Shown one piece after another: positions 8,706 to 20,193 of a stretch of 64,000 bases of DNA. Origin of the DNA: Nocardioides oleivorans (lineage in GTDB: Bacteria > Actinomycetota > Actinomycetes > Propionibacteriales > Nocardioidaceae); NCBI RefSeq assembly GCF_004137255.1, contig NZ_SDWT01000001.1, forward strand, positions 1,116,001-1,180,000, written 5' to 3'. The notes under the pieces are model-generated. The model saw only the letters and a program-made list of their open reading frames with translations. It was not told where the DNA came from and did no database searches. Each line of letters starts with the position of its first letter. Position 1 is the first letter of the stretch. The position numbers and the translations under genes were made by a program.

Positions 8706-9433
8706 CACGCCTCCTTCTGCGTGGGCCGTCCGACCGCGGTCGCGGTGACCACCGCGAGTCGCTGGTAGCCGCCCTTCGCGGGCACGAACGGTCCCGCGCA
8801 CGTCACCATGACCAGCCGGTGCGCGCCGGTGGCCGAGTAGACCCAGGGGTGGTCCGAGAGCGGGCCCTTGTCGAGCAGCCGCAGCGAGCTCACGACGTAC
8901 GACTGGCGCAGGTGCTTCGACTGGAGCTCGATGCGCTGGCCGGCCCGCACGGTGAGCAGCTCCGCGTAGGGGCCGAGTCCCTGGGTCGTGGAATCGACGT
9001 GCGCCGAGACCAGGGTCGAGCCGAAGGGGTCGCCCAGGCGCGACCCACCGCGCCACCACCCCGCCGTGGTGATGTCGCCGGGCACGTCGAGCGTCCCGTC
9101 GTCGGTCGTGGAGACCGGCACGATCGGTACGTCGACCCCGCTGGGCAGCACGGCCCGGGTCGGGGGCTCCGGGGTGGCCGCACCCGTACGACGACCGATG
9201 GCGGCCGGCGCGGCCGACGACGCGGCCGACGACGCGGCTGCTGATGTCGTCGCTCGAGGCGTCGACGCCGGGTCGACCACCGAGGCGTCGGCGCGGTCGT
9301 CGGTCGACGTCAGCCGCACGGCGATCGCCCCCACGAGGACGAGCACCGCGACGACCAGAAGCCCGATCGCCGCCCGCCGGCCGCGGGGCCGGTGGGGCCG
9401 GTCGGAGGCGTGCCGGGGCACGTGGGTGCTCAC
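8705..9433 (-). CDS. Class E/F-type sortase
   Basis: A 242-residue membrane-anchored transpeptidase. An N-terminal membrane helix (about 22-40) and a Ser/Ala-rich linker precede the sortase barrel. The catalytic triad is visible: His145 in SAHVDS, Cys212 in VTCAGPF and Arg225 in YQRLAVV. The short domain fits actinobacterial class E/F enzymes. The GTG at 9433 overlaps the upstream gene's stop by 4 nt, and its own stop overlaps the next start. No protein with a clear C-terminal sorting signal was recognised in this window, so the substrate is unknown. Confidence 0.88.
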   Translation of the reverse strand: MSTHVPRHASDRPHRPRGRRAAIGLLVVAVLVLVGAIAVRLTSTDDRADASVVDPASTPRATTSAAASSAASSAAPAAIGRRTGAATPEPPTRAVLPSGVDVPIVPVSTTDDGTLDVPGDITTAGWWRGGSRLGDPFGSTLVSAHVDSTTQGLGPYAELLTVRAGQRIELQSKHLRQSYVVSSLRLLDKGPLSDHPWVYSATGAHRLVMVTCAGPFVPAKGGYQRLAVVTATAVGRPTQKEA

Positions 9434-10323
9434 GACGACGCGTCGACCCGGATCCGCCGACGGGTCCGGCCGAGCTCGACGAACACCATCCCGAGGAGGG
9501 TGACCACCGCTGCGCCGCCGAGCACCCGCCAACCGGCCTCGGGGGTGCCGGCCGCGGCCGCGTCGCCGTCGGACGTGAACGGCGTGACGTGGATCCCGGC
9601 CGCCAGGCCGGCGCTGCCGGCCTCGATGGCTGCCGGCGGCGTGGTGCCGTTCGGGGACAGCGAGATCGTGTGGGTGATCGCCTGCATCGAGTCGGAGCCG
9701 GTGTCGCCGACCGCGTAGACCATGGTGGCGGTCGCGGGCGCGAGGCTCACGTCGAGCGGGCCGAGGATCGGCCGCGAGGTCAGGCCGGACGGCAGGAGCT
9801 CGGCGACGTGGTCGCCCTGGGCGACGTCCGCGGTGGCGAACTCCCCGTTCGCGATGTTGGTGAAGACGACGCTGCCGTCGAGGCGGACGTCCGCCGGGGC
9901 GACGGACGCCGTGTGCGCGATGAGCACCCGCGCCTTGTCGACGCCGATCGGCGTGGTCGGGGTCGTGTAGAGCGTGGCGAGGGGCGCGCCGTCGATCTGG
10001 GCGGGCAGGTGGACGACCAGGTCCTGCGCCGCGCCCGAGGTGAGCTCGACCGACGTCCGGACGACCACCTCGCCCGTCCCGTCGCTGAACGTCACGTCGT
10101 GCCGGCCGGCGGTGACCTCGAACGGGCCGACGACGTCGCCGGTGGCGGAGTCGGCGGAGATCGCGCGGCCGTCGAGGTCCACGTCCAGCGTCTGTCCCGG
10201 AACGGCCTGCACGACCGTGAGCCGGGTCGTGTCCGGTTCCGCGGCCTGCGCCGCGGGGACGACGGAGGCGACGCCCGTGATCGCCAGTGATCCCACCAGT
10301 GAGATCCACGTCAGTGTCTTCAT
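9430..10323 (-). CDS. Secreted DUF4397-type protein with C-terminal membrane helix
   Basis: First gene of the sortase operon, 297 residues. The signal peptide ends near VVPAAQAAE. Two repeated beta domains of about 90 residues (RLTVVQAVPGQTLDVDLDG and KARVLIAHTASVAPADVRLDG) resemble DUF4397. A C-terminal helix (WRVLGGAAVVTLLGMVFVELG) and an Arg-rich tail (RTRRRIR) follow. The helix and basic tail have the layout of a sortase sorting signal, but no LPXTG-like pentapeptide precedes them. The ATG at 10323 has GGAG 8 nt upstream. It may be the sortase's partner or substrate; that is inference from operon structure. Confidence 0.8.
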   Translation of the reverse strand: MKTLTWISLVGSLAITGVASVVPAAQAAEPDTTRLTVVQAVPGQTLDVDLDGRAISADSATGDVVGPFEVTAGRHDVTFSDGTGEVVVRTSVELTSGAAQDLVVHLPAQIDGAPLATLYTTPTTPIGVDKARVLIAHTASVAPADVRLDGSVVFTNIANGEFATADVAQGDHVAELLPSGLTSRPILGPLDVSLAPATATMVYAVGDTGSDSMQAITHTISLSPNGTTPPAAIEAGSAGLAAGIHVTPFTSDGDAAAAGTPEAGWRVLGGAAVVTLLGMVFVELGRTRRRIRVDASS

Positions 10324-10521
10324 GAGTGCTCCAACATGTCGGGCGCGTCCCGTCGCGCGTTCGGTTTCGCGCGTCGTTCGCCCCGGTCGGTGGGCACGGA
10401 TTGGCACGTCACCGGGACGACCCGTTTTGTTGCCGGTCCGTTCCGTGGCGTGGATCCTGCGTGTCCCCCGGACCCGCAACGGACTAGACCGCGCTGCCGG
10501 CGCCCACGCGGGCGGGCAGGA

Positions 10522-10559
10522 CACAGGGGCCGGACCCGGGGGGTGGGTCCGGCCCCTGT
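10522..10559 (-). terminator. Long hairpin downstream of the oxidase fusion
   Basis: A 15-bp GC-rich stem (10522-10536 with 10545-10559), 18 bp past the stop of the minus-strand oxidase gene. There is no T-tract, which is common for actinobacterial terminators. Confidence 0.65.
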
Positions 10560-10576
10560 GCGTTCCTCCGGGGGGC

Positions 10577-13500
10577 TCAGCCGGTGTAGATCGAGGTCAC
10601 CTCCGACGCGGTGAGCTCGTAGGGGTAGATCCGGAGGTCGTCGACCTGCTCGGTCGGGCGCGGGTCGTTCCAGCTGCCGTTGCCCACGAAGTTGGCGGTG
10701 GTGCCGCCGTCCCCGATGTCACCGATGCTGACCGGGATGTTGTTCCTGGTCCCGCCGGCCTGGAGCGCGCCGTTGAAGTAGATCTTCGCCGTCGTGCCAC
10801 CGCCGGTCGGCGACGGACCGAGGGTGACCACGACGTGGGTCCACTGGTTGAGCGGCAGGTCGGTGGTGCCGTCCAGCTGGATCCGGAACTGCTCGCCGTT
10901 GTCCCGGCGCAGCGTGGCACCGAAGCCGCGGGTGCCGTTCTCGGTCCTGGACTGCAGCAGCAGGAACTCGCTGGTGTCCTTGCCGATCTGGAGGTGCGAG
11001 GTCCAGTTCGGCAGGGCCGTCGGACGGATCCACGTGGAGACGGTGAACTCCGTTGTCATGCCCGCCGTGAGGTCGTTCGGCAGCTTCACGTGGCCGGCTC
11101 CCGGCAGGTTGAGGCCGGCGTTGTACCTCGCCGCCCCGACCCACCCTGCGTTGCCCTGGAGCGTCCCCGCGCCGACCGACGTGGTCGTGCCCGAGTTGGC
11201 CGCGCTCGTCCCGGTGTTCTCGTCGAAGCGGTAGCGGATCGGCACGACCGTGTTCACCGGCGGCCGGCTCACCGTGTGCGAGACCGTCCCGCTCGAGTCC
11301 TTCCAGCCGCCACCGGCCACGAACCTCACCTGGACGCTGTGGGCACGCGGCGACATCGTGACCGCGGGGAACGAGACCGCTCCGTTGGTCACGGTGCGCT
11401 GGGCACCTTCACGTGCGCCGTCGATCCAGAGCTCGGCGACACCCGTCGGGTTGGCGTTGGTGGCGTCCTTGACCGTCGCCGAGACCGTCACCGGGGCGTT
11501 GTACGCCGACGGGGACGCCGGCGACGTGCTGACGGTCGTGGTCGTGGCGAGCGCGCTGCCGTCGGCGTACAGGCCCGCGACGTCGGAGTCCGACAGCGTC
11601 GAGGTCCACATGCGCACGTCGTCCACGAGCCCGTCGAACGACGGGTCGGGGAAGCCGTTGCGACCCACCCAGTTGTCGGCCGTCGGGCCGACGTCGGCCA
11701 TCGAGATGGTCAGGTCGGACCGGGTCGCGATCTTGACGCCGTTGAGGAAGAGCGAGCCCGTGGTGCCCTGCCTCGTGAAGGCGACGTGGTTCCACTGCCC
11801 GGCGACGACGTCCTTCGTCGGGGTCGCGTAGACCCGCTCCTCGAGGGCGCTGCTCTTCTTCTTGAAAGTGGCCGCCAGGCCCGTGCTGCCGTTGATCTGG
11901 GTCTGCATCTGGATCTGGAAGAAGCCGCCCGCACCGCCGACGCCGTCGCCGATGTGGAGCAGGTTGATCCAGTTGCCCGTCGTGTCCGGGCGCACCCACA
12001 TCGAGGTCGAGAAGCTGGCCTCGCCCTGCAGCAGGTTGTCCGGCAGGTCGACGGCGTTGGCGTTGCTGCCGCCGGTGAGGTTCGCCGAGCCACCGGTGAT
12101 GCCGGTGGTGCTCCAGCCGGTCGCACCGGTGAAGGTCGCCCGGCCTGCCGTGACGTCCGAGCCGAAGTTGGCCGACGTCGTGCCGGTGCCCTCGTCGAAC
12201 TGGTAGCTGACGGCCGGCTCGGCCGTGCCGGACTGCGCGCCCACCACGACCAGGTCGTCGACCACGAGGTTGTTCCCATTGCCGCCGCCGGCGATCGTCA
12301 GCGAGTGCTGCCGGGCGCTGGCGGTGAAGGTGCCGACATAGGTGCCGAAGGCGGTCTGCGAGGACAGGGCCGTCCCCGCCGACAGCGTGGCGTTGAGGTT
12401 GGCGATGCTCACCGTCCCCGTGGCGGCCGTGGTGCCTGCCGACCTGCTGTCCCGGGCGTACCGGAGCGAGACCCGGTACGTGCGCCCGACGTCGAGGCCC
12501 TTGAGCGTCCGGGTGATGCTGCCGGTGTTGTTGAGGGCGAGGTGGTAGCCGGTCGAGCCGAGGCCACCATTGCTGGCTGCCGCCGAGCGGATCAGCTGCA
12601 CCTGGCTGGTCACCTCCCACGGCGCCATCCGGCCGTTGCCGGGAGCCACGTCGAAGGTCGCCGCGGGGGTGCCGGTCCGGAAGTCGGCCGGGATCCGCGG
12701 GTACTCGAACTGGTCGACGACCTTCGGTGCGGGCGTGTCCGTCCGCACCGCGGGGTCGATCTGCACGATGTTGGCGACGGACGGGGTGCCACCGCTCCAG
12801 ACGAACACCATGTACGCACCGGGCGGGGCGTAGTTGCCGTTGCTCGGCGAAGTGATGGTGACCGTGCTCCCCGACTGCGTGAACGCCAGGTCCTGGAAGT
12901 TCTGGTCGTTGTTGAAGCCGTGCGTGACCGACCCGTTGCGGACCAGGGTGACCCGCTGGACCGGGCTGTTCGACGTGACCCCGAAGGTGCCGTTGTAGCC
13001 GATCTTCTTCGGGACGTTGGTGATCACCGGCCGGGGTGCCGGGGAGCTGCCGTCGAAGAGGTAGGCCGGCGAGTAGTACTCGACGTCGGTGTAGCTGTGC
13101 GGGCCGGGAGCGCCGCCGCCGCCGATCATGATCCTGCCGTCGGGCAGGAGCAGGTTGACCGAGTGGTAGAGGCGGGCGTGCTCGTAGGGGATCTTGACCT
13201 CGCTCCACTGGCCGTTGTCGGGGTTCCAGATCTCGGCGTTGGTGACGAAGCCGGACTGGCCGTTGTTGTCACGCGAGCCGCCGGTGACCATGACGTTGCC
13301 GTCCGGCATGACGACCGAGGAGGCCCAGTGCCGGCCGTACTTCATCGGCTGCGTGGCGGTCACGACCGGGCTGGCCGTCCCGCCGGTGATGTCGACGGTG
13401 AAGCCGGCACGGGCGCCGGCGGGACCTCCGCCGTTGGCCCACCAGCCGCCACCGACCTGCAGGATCTTGCCGGGGCGGTACATCGTGGCCGTCGAGGTCG

Positions 13501-15238
13501 CACCGACGGGGTTCCCGAGGGCGCCCTGGTTGCCGGTGCCCGTGCCGAGCGTGCCGCGCATCGTGATCGATCCAGTGCCGCTGTTGGCCGACGGGTTCAG
13601 CTCGTACATCTGGGTGCCGGTGATGTTGAACAGGTTGCCGTTCGTCGGCGCCACGAAGGCCCGCGGGTACCACCAGCGGTTCTCGTCCTGCGGCGCGCCG
13701 GCGCCGTCGCCGTACGCCTGGGCGCTGGTCGCGCCGGTCAGCAGCTTCCACGAGCTGCCGGCGTTCGGCGTGTAGATCTCCGGCGTCTGGACGCCGGGGC
13801 CGCCGGGGCCGCCACGGAGCGAGCCGCCCTGGACCACGATCGAGCCGTCGGGCATCGTCGTACCGGTCGGGTACCAGCGCGGGATGTTCATCGGGGCCTC
13901 GTTGCGCAGGCCGGCCGTGGTCGTCCAGCTCGTCACGCCGATGGCGGCGTCGTTCGGGGCGTTGCCCCCGAGGTTGTCGTCACCACCGACCGTGAAGGTC
14001 GCGCGCCGGTGCGGCATCTGCACCTGCATCGAGCAGAAGAGGTCGGTGTAGGTCGCGTTCGGGACGATCCCCGAGACGAGGTTCGCCAACGTGCGCGGGA
14101 TCGCGGGGTCCCACACGTCGATCTCGGTCTGCCCGCCCTGGGTCACGCAGTCGTTGCCGCTGTAGTCGTAGGGGTTGCCGTCGGTGCAGCCCGACGTGAC
14201 CGAGCCGAAGGACTGGACCTTGCCGTCCGCGGTCAGCGCGGCGTTGATCGGCACCAGCGGCCACGGGGTGACCGGGCTCATCTCGCCCTGCTGGTCCTTC
14301 TGCGGCGGCGAGCAGTCAGCCGCCAGGAGGCCGGCGGAGTACGCCATGCCGAGGCGGAGCTGGGCCCGGACGAAGTCGTCGGCGTCGTTGTCGTTGGCGT
14401 TGCCGCCGTCGTTGGCCGCGGTCCACGCCGAGGCGTGGTGTCCCAGCGAGGAGTACCACGAGCGGCCGGAGTCGATCTTCTGGCACCACGTCACGGGGTG
14501 TGACGTGCCCTCCTCACCGACCCGCGCGCCGGCGGCGTACGACGACTCGTCCACCGAGACCAGCGTGCGCACGTTCTGCGTCGGGTTGACGTCCCACTCG
14601 TACCACTCGTCGGTGTACGACAGCGACGACGGCATGCCGGCGGTGAGCGGGCTGGCGGCGCCCAGCGACACCGTGCCCCGCTGCCCGCCCGCCGGCTCGG
14701 GGTGGCCGGTCGCGGCCGCGCCCACCAGGCGGCGGTAGAAGGGGTTCACGTCGTGCTCGGTCTGGTCCGGCGACCAGGCCGTGTAGTGGATGCCGACGAA
14801 GCCGCCGCCACCGCGGATGTAGGACTCCAGCGCGGTGCGCTGGGAGGTGTTGAACAGCACGCCGGCGGTGTGCGCGAAGACGAGCAGGTCCTTGTTGGCG
14901 AGGTTCGCCGTGGTGAAGGCGCCGGCGTCGGTCGTCTCCTGGATGTCGGCGACGGCCGTGCTCTGGCCGTTGTTGTCCAGGCCGTACTGGACGGCGAGGT
15001 TGTTGGCCATCTCCCGCACGGCCGCGCGGGTGTTGGCGACGGATCCGTGCACGCCGTCACCGCTGCTGAACAGCAGGACGCGCAGCACGTCGTCGTCGCC
15101 GGGCGCCGCGGACGCCGGTGTGGCCACGGTCGTGGCGGCGATCGCCGTCAGCGGGAGTGCGATCCCGAGGGTCGCGGCCATCGCCACGAGGCGTGACCCC
15201 GCACGACGGAGGGCAGATCTGTGGAGCAGCAGACTCAT
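10577..15238 (-). CDS. Secreted ThuA-copper radical oxidase-LamG fusion
   Basis: A 1,553-residue exported protein. A signal peptide (to about residue 45, ending ATPASAAPGD) precedes a ThuA domain (about 50-290). Next is a kelch-type oxidase resembling galactose/glyoxal oxidase (about 310-840). The predicted copper-radical ligands are Cys402 (LFCSM), Tyr456 (RWYPT), Tyr691-His692 (LYHS) and His773 (THGFNNDQ). A CBM/DUF642-like beta domain (about 840-1000), a first LamG domain (about 1005-1225), an Ig-like domain (about 1240-1320) and a second LamG domain (about 1330-1553) follow. No membrane or sorting anchor ends the protein. The likely role is oxidation of alcohols or aldehydes on extracellular carbohydrate, with LamG domains for binding. 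A CRP-like site lies about 78 bp upstream. Confidence 0.85.
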   Translation of the reverse strand: MSLLLHRSALRRAGSRLVAMAATLGIALPLTAIAATTVATPASAAPGDDDVLRVLLFSSGDGVHGSVANTRAAVREMANNLAVQYGLDNNGQSTAVADIQETTDAGAFTTANLANKDLLVFAHTAGVLFNTSQRTALESYIRGGGGFVGIHYTAWSPDQTEHDVNPFYRRLVGAAATGHPEPAGGQRGTVSLGAASPLTAGMPSSLSYTDEWYEWDVNPTQNVRTLVSVDESSYAAGARVGEEGTSHPVTWCQKIDSGRSWYSSLGHHASAWTAANDGGNANDNDADDFVRAQLRLGMAYSAGLLAADCSPPQKDQQGEMSPVTPWPLVPINAALTADGKVQSFGSVTSGCTDGNPYDYSGNDCVTQGGQTEIDVWDPAIPRTLANLVSGIVPNATYTDLFCSMQVQMPHRRATFTVGGDDNLGGNAPNDAAIGVTSWTTTAGLRNEAPMNIPRWYPTGTTMPDGSIVVQGGSLRGGPGGPGVQTPEIYTPNAGSSWKLLTGATSAQAYGDGAGAPQDENRWWYPRAFVAPTNGNLFNITGTQMYELNPSANSGTGSITMRGTLGTGTGNQGALGNPVGATSTATMYRPGKILQVGGGWWANGGGPAGARAGFTVDITGGTASPVVTATQPMKYGRHWASSVVMPDGNVMVTGGSRDNNGQSGFVTNAEIWNPDNGQWSEVKIPYEHARLYHSVNLLLPDGRIMIGGGGAPGPHSYTDVEYYSPAYLFDGSSPAPRPVITNVPKKIGYNGTFGVTSNSPVQRVTLVRNGSVTHGFNNDQNFQDLAFTQSGSTVTITSPSNGNYAPPGAYMVFVWSGGTPSVANIVQIDPAVRTDTPAPKVVDQFEYPRIPADFRTGTPAATFDVAPGNGRMAPWEVTSQVQLIRSAAASNGGLGSTGYHLALNNTGSITRTLKGLDVGRTYRVSLRYARDSRSAGTTAATGTVSIANLNATLSAGTALSSQTAFGTYVGTFTASARQHSLTIAGGGNGNNLVVDDLVVVGAQSGTAEPAVSYQFDEGTGTTSANFGSDVTAGRATFTGATGWSTTGITGGSANLTGGSNANAVDLPDNLLQGEASFSTSMWVRPDTTGNWINLLHIGDGVGGAGGFFQIQMQTQINGSTGLAATFKKKSSALEERVYATPTKDVVAGQWNHVAFTRQGTTGSLFLNGVKIATRSDLTISMADVGPTADNWVGRNGFPDPSFDGLVDDVRMWTSTLSDSDVAGLYADGSALATTTTVSTSPASPSAYNAPVTVSATVKDATNANPTGVAELWIDGAREGAQRTVTNGAVSFPAVTMSPRAHSVQVRFVAGGGWKDSSGTVSHTVSRPPVNTVVPIRYRFDENTGTSAANSGTTTSVGAGTLQGNAGWVGAARYNAGLNLPGAGHVKLPNDLTAGMTTEFTVSTWIRPTALPNWTSHLQIGKDTSEFLLLQSRTENGTRGFGATLRRDNGEQFRIQLDGTTDLPLNQWTHVVVTLGPSPTGGGTTAKIYFNGALQAGGTRNNIPVSIGDIGDGGTTANFVGNGSWNDPRPTEQVDDLRIYPYELTASEVTSIYTG

Positions 15239-15315
15239 CGTTCGATTCCCTTGGCTCGGTGGAGAGCTCGGTGGGCGACGGGTGCGGTCTGCGTCCTCGA
15301 GATTGAGCCGAAAGT

Positions 15316-15331
15316 AGTGACGTAGGTCACA
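15316..15331. promoter_or_regulatory. CRP/GlxR-like palindrome upstream of the oxidase fusion
   Basis: AGTGA-N6-TCACA matches the CRP consensus at 9 of 10 defined positions, and its core GTGAC-N4-GTCAC is a perfect palindrome. It sits about 78 bp before the oxidase start at 15238 and 56 bp before the divergent gene at 15387, so it could act on either. Confidence 0.5.
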
Positions 15332-15386
15332 CAGAGTCAAGAACTGCGTCCATAATCGTGAATTCTCGCGGTGGCAGACTGCGGGC

Positions 15387-16016
15387 ATGGCCCCAGATCG
15401 CGGAGAGCCCGACGACCGCCCCTCCCTCGAGATGCCGTCCTTCTCGCTGCGGCGGAAGAAGGAGCAGGCCGTCGAGCCTGACAGTGAGCCTGCAGCCGAG
15501 CAGGTGCCTGCCGAGGCACCGACCGTCGTCGAGACGGCCGAGCAGACCATCGACGCCTCCCCCGTCGCGCCGGCCGAGCCTCGTCCGAGACGCGAGCTGC
15601 CCGCGCTGTCCGGCCCGGTGGCGGCCGTAGCCGCGGGCCTCGCTGTCGGCGTCCTTGCGGTGCTGCTCACCTGGCTGGCCGGCGTGGCGTGCGACGCGGG
15701 GCGCGGTACGTCGTCGTGCGGCGGCGCGATCGGCTTCCCGGTGCTGGTCGTCGTGCTGGCGCTCCTCGCCTGGACGGGCACCGTCCTCCTGCGCGCGCTC
15801 GGGGTCGCCGACGCCGGGTCGACCAGCCTGCTCGCGGTCGGCGTACTGGCCGTCCTGGTGATGTTCTTCCTGCTCGGCTCGCTCGACGAGTGGTGGACGG
15901 CCGTCGCCGTGCCCGTCCTCGCGGCAGCGTCCTACACCGGCTCCTGGGCGCTCACGAACGCCGTCGCCGACCCGGGTCCCGACGGGCCGGAGCCCGGGTC
16001 GTACGACGTCCGTTGA
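15387..16016 (+). CDS. Four-helix membrane protein, unknown
   Basis: A 209-residue protein not recognised as any named family. About 70 residues of acidic, Pro/Glu-rich cytoplasmic sequence come first (MAPDRGEPDDRPSLEMPSFS). Four likely membrane helices follow: AAVAAGLAVGVLAVLLTWLA, FPVLVVVLALLAWTGTVLL, LLAVGVLAVLVMFFLLG and AVAVPVLAAASYTGSWALT. Two cysteines lie in the first extracytoplasmic loop (ACDAGRGTSSCG). The ATG at 15387 is isolated from other genes; a pair of hairpins follows the stop. Confidence 0.7.
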   Translation: MAPDRGEPDDRPSLEMPSFSLRRKKEQAVEPDSEPAAEQVPAEAPTVVETAEQTIDASPVAPAEPRPRRELPALSGPVAAVAAGLAVGVLAVLLTWLAGVACDAGRGTSSCGGAIGFPVLVVVLALLAWTGTVLLRALGVADAGSTSLLAVGVLAVLVMFFLLGSLDEWWTAVAVPVLAAASYTGSWALTNAVADPGPDGPEPGSYDVR

Positions 16017-16034
16017 CGGGACCGTTGTCCGTCA

Positions 16035-16100
16035 ATCACTGAACTTGTCAGGCCTTGCACAGGCCGACAAGTTCAGTGATCCCCGGTCAGCCGGGGATCA
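16035..16100. terminator. Twin overlapping hairpins between convergent genes
   Basis: A 15-bp stem (16035-16049 with 16066-16080) encloses a smaller GGCC/GGCC stem. A second 10-bp stem (16077-16086 with 16091-16100) shares 4 nt with it, so both cannot form fully at once. It lies between the membrane protein stop (16016) and the asd stop (16120), as expected for a bidirectional terminator. Confidence 0.75.
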
Positions 16101-16119
16101 CGAGAGTCGGGGACCGCTG

Positions 16120-18567
<2,448 letters not shown>

Positions 18568-18595
18568 TCATCCCCGCCCGGCGACCGGCTCGCGG

Positions 18596-19183
18596 CTAGG
18601 GGGCGGTGACCTCGGCGGGCGCGCTCCCGAGGATCTCGTCGGCGACGGCCAGGGCCTCGGCGTCGGCGTCGAAGTCGGTGTCGAAGCGGTCGTGGGCGAC
18701 GACGGTCAGCAGCGCGTTGAGCGCGGCTCCGGCGAGGTTGCCCCAGCTGTTGACGTAGGAGAACTGCCACCACCACAGGGCCTCGTCGACGTTGCCGGCG
18801 CGGAAGTGGCGCAGCCCGTTCTCGAGGTCGATCGCGATCGAGGCCATGTCGTCGGACAGCCGGCTCTCGACGACCTCGGGGACGTAGGGGTCGAAGACGA
18901 AGGTGTACGCGTCGACGCCGCCGAGCATGTCGGCGAGCCGCAGCCGCAGCTCGTCGATGTCGGCCTCGGGCCCGACGTCGGGCTGGAACTCCTCACGCGG
19001 GGTGAAGTCGTTCTGCGCGCCCAGGCGCGCGCCGGCGAGCAGCACCTGGCTGATCTCCAGCAGCAGCAGGGAGACCGCCTGGGCACCGTTGCCCTCACGC
19101 GCGATGGCCCGCAGGGCGAGCAGGAAGCTCTCCACGGAGTCGGCGATCTGCTCGCCGAACACCTTCTCGTCCGTCCCGGTCAT
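18596..19183 (-). CDS. DUF5063 domain protein
   Basis: A 195-residue, acidic, probably cytoplasmic protein of unknown function. Features are an N-terminal helix pair ([15 protein letters not shown]), the segment [21 protein letters not shown] and a Trp-rich motif [14 protein letters not shown]. It is regularly found between recR and lysC in actinobacteria, which supports the DUF5063 label. Its ATG overlaps the recR stop by 4 nt, so it is coupled to the recombination gene. Confidence 0.78.
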   Translation of the reverse strand: MTGTDEKVFGEQIADSVESFLLALRAIAREGNGAQAVSLLLLEISQVLLAGARLGAQNDFTPREEFQPDVGPEADIDELRLRLADMLGGVDAYTFVFDPYVPEVVESRLSDDMASIAIDLENGLRHFRAGNVDEALWWWQFSYVNSWGNLAGAALNALLTVVAHDRFDTDFDADAEALAVADEILGSAPAEVTAP

Positions 19184-19776
19184 TGCGCTGATCTCCTTCC
19201 GGCGAACGCTCGTCCGAGCGTCACCTCGTCGGCGTACTCGAGGTCGCCACCCACAGGCAGTCCACTCGCCAGACGCGTCACACGCAACCCCATGGGCGAC
19301 AACAGGCGCGTGAGATACGTCGCGGTCGCCTCGCCCTCGAGGTTGGGGTCGGTGGCGAGGATGACCTCGGTGACCGTGCCGTCGGCCAGGCGCGGCAGCA
19401 GCTCCTTGACGTGGAGCTGGTCGGGACCGATGCCGTCGATCGGCGAGATCGCACCGCCGAGCACGTGGTAGCGCCCGCGGAACTCGCGCGTGCGCTCGAT
19501 CGCGACGACGTCCTTGTACTCCTCGACGACGCACAGCACGCTCGGGTCACGCCGCTCGTCGCGGCAGATCCGGCACTGCTCGTCCTCGCTGACGTTGAAG
19601 CAGATCGAGCAGAACTTCACCCTGGCCTTGACCTCGATCAGGACGTCGGCGAGACGGCGTACGTCGACCGGCTCGGCCTGCAGCAGGTGGAAGGCGATGC
19701 GTTGGGCGCTCTTCGGACCGACGCCGGGCAGCCGGCCCAGCTCGTCGATCAGGTCCTGGACCACACCTTCGTACAA
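19180..19776 (-). CDS. recR: Recombination mediator protein RecR
   Basis: Works with RecF and RecO to load RecA on gapped DNA. The 198-residue protein has all expected parts: a helix-hairpin-helix ([20 protein letters not shown]), a four-cysteine zinc finger ([16 protein letters not shown]), and a Toprim domain starting at [14 protein letters not shown] with [11 protein letters not shown]. The start is TTG at 19776, chosen because [18 protein letters not shown] matches the family start and AGGGG lies 6 nt upstream. The order ybaB-recR-DUF5063 is conserved. Confidence 0.96.
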   Translation of the reverse strand: MYEGVVQDLIDELGRLPGVGPKSAQRIAFHLLQAEPVDVRRLADVLIEVKARVKFCSICFNVSEDEQCRICRDERRDPSVLCVVEEYKDVVAIERTREFRGRYHVLGGAISPIDGIGPDQLHVKELLPRLADGTVTEVILATDPNLEGEATATYLTRLLSPMGLRVTRLASGLPVGGDLEYADEVTLGRAFAGRRSAQ

Positions 19777-19786
19777 CGAGTGCCCC

Positions 19787-20176
19787 TCAACCCAGGCTGG
19801 GGGGCGTGAAGCCGAAGCCGCCGCCCGCGTCGCCGCCGCCGAGGCCCTCGGTGAGCGGGCCGAGCGACTCGCCGGCCAGCGCCTCGGACCTGGCGCGGGC
19901 GTCGCGGTAGGCGGCGACGATCAGGTCGGAGAGGTCGGACAGGTCGTCGGGGTCGCTGCCGTCGAACTCGCCCGCGCGGATCGTGACGCCGACCAGCTCT
20001 CCCACGCCGTTGGCGGTGACGGTGACGGCACCGCCCGCCACGGTGCCGTCGACGGTCTGCCGCGCGAGGTTGGCCTGCGCCTCCTCGAGCTGCTGCTGCA
20101 TCTGCTGCGCCTGCTGAAGCAGCGCGTTCATGTCGAAGCCGCCGCCACCGAGGGCGTCGAAGGGGTTCTGGGTCAT
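19787..20176 (-). CDS. YbaB/EbfC nucleoid-associated protein
   Basis: A 129-residue DNA-binding protein of the YbaB/EbfC family, normally a dimer with nucleoid-organising activity. The Gln/Met-rich coiled helix [20 protein letters not shown], the strand [19 protein letters not shown] and the [13 protein letters not shown] helix are diagnostic. A Gly/Phe-rich tail ends the protein. It lies 17 bp after dnaX and 10 bp before recR in one operon. Confidence 0.94.
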   Translation of the reverse strand: MTQNPFDALGGGGFDMNALLQQAQQMQQQLEEAQANLARQTVDGTVAGGAVTVTANGVGELVGVTIRAGEFDGSDPDDLSDLSDLIVAAYRDARARSEALAGESLGPLTEGLGGGDAGGGFGFTPPSLG

Positions 20177-20193
20177 CGCATCGTCCTTGGTCG

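Noticed and set aside
9974..14503. A very long open frame on the + strand (about 1,500 codons)
   Set aside because: It lies antisense to the sortase operon and oxidase fusion. Its translation is Arg/Gly/Ala-rich low-complexity with no domain, as expected of GC-rich antisense frames.
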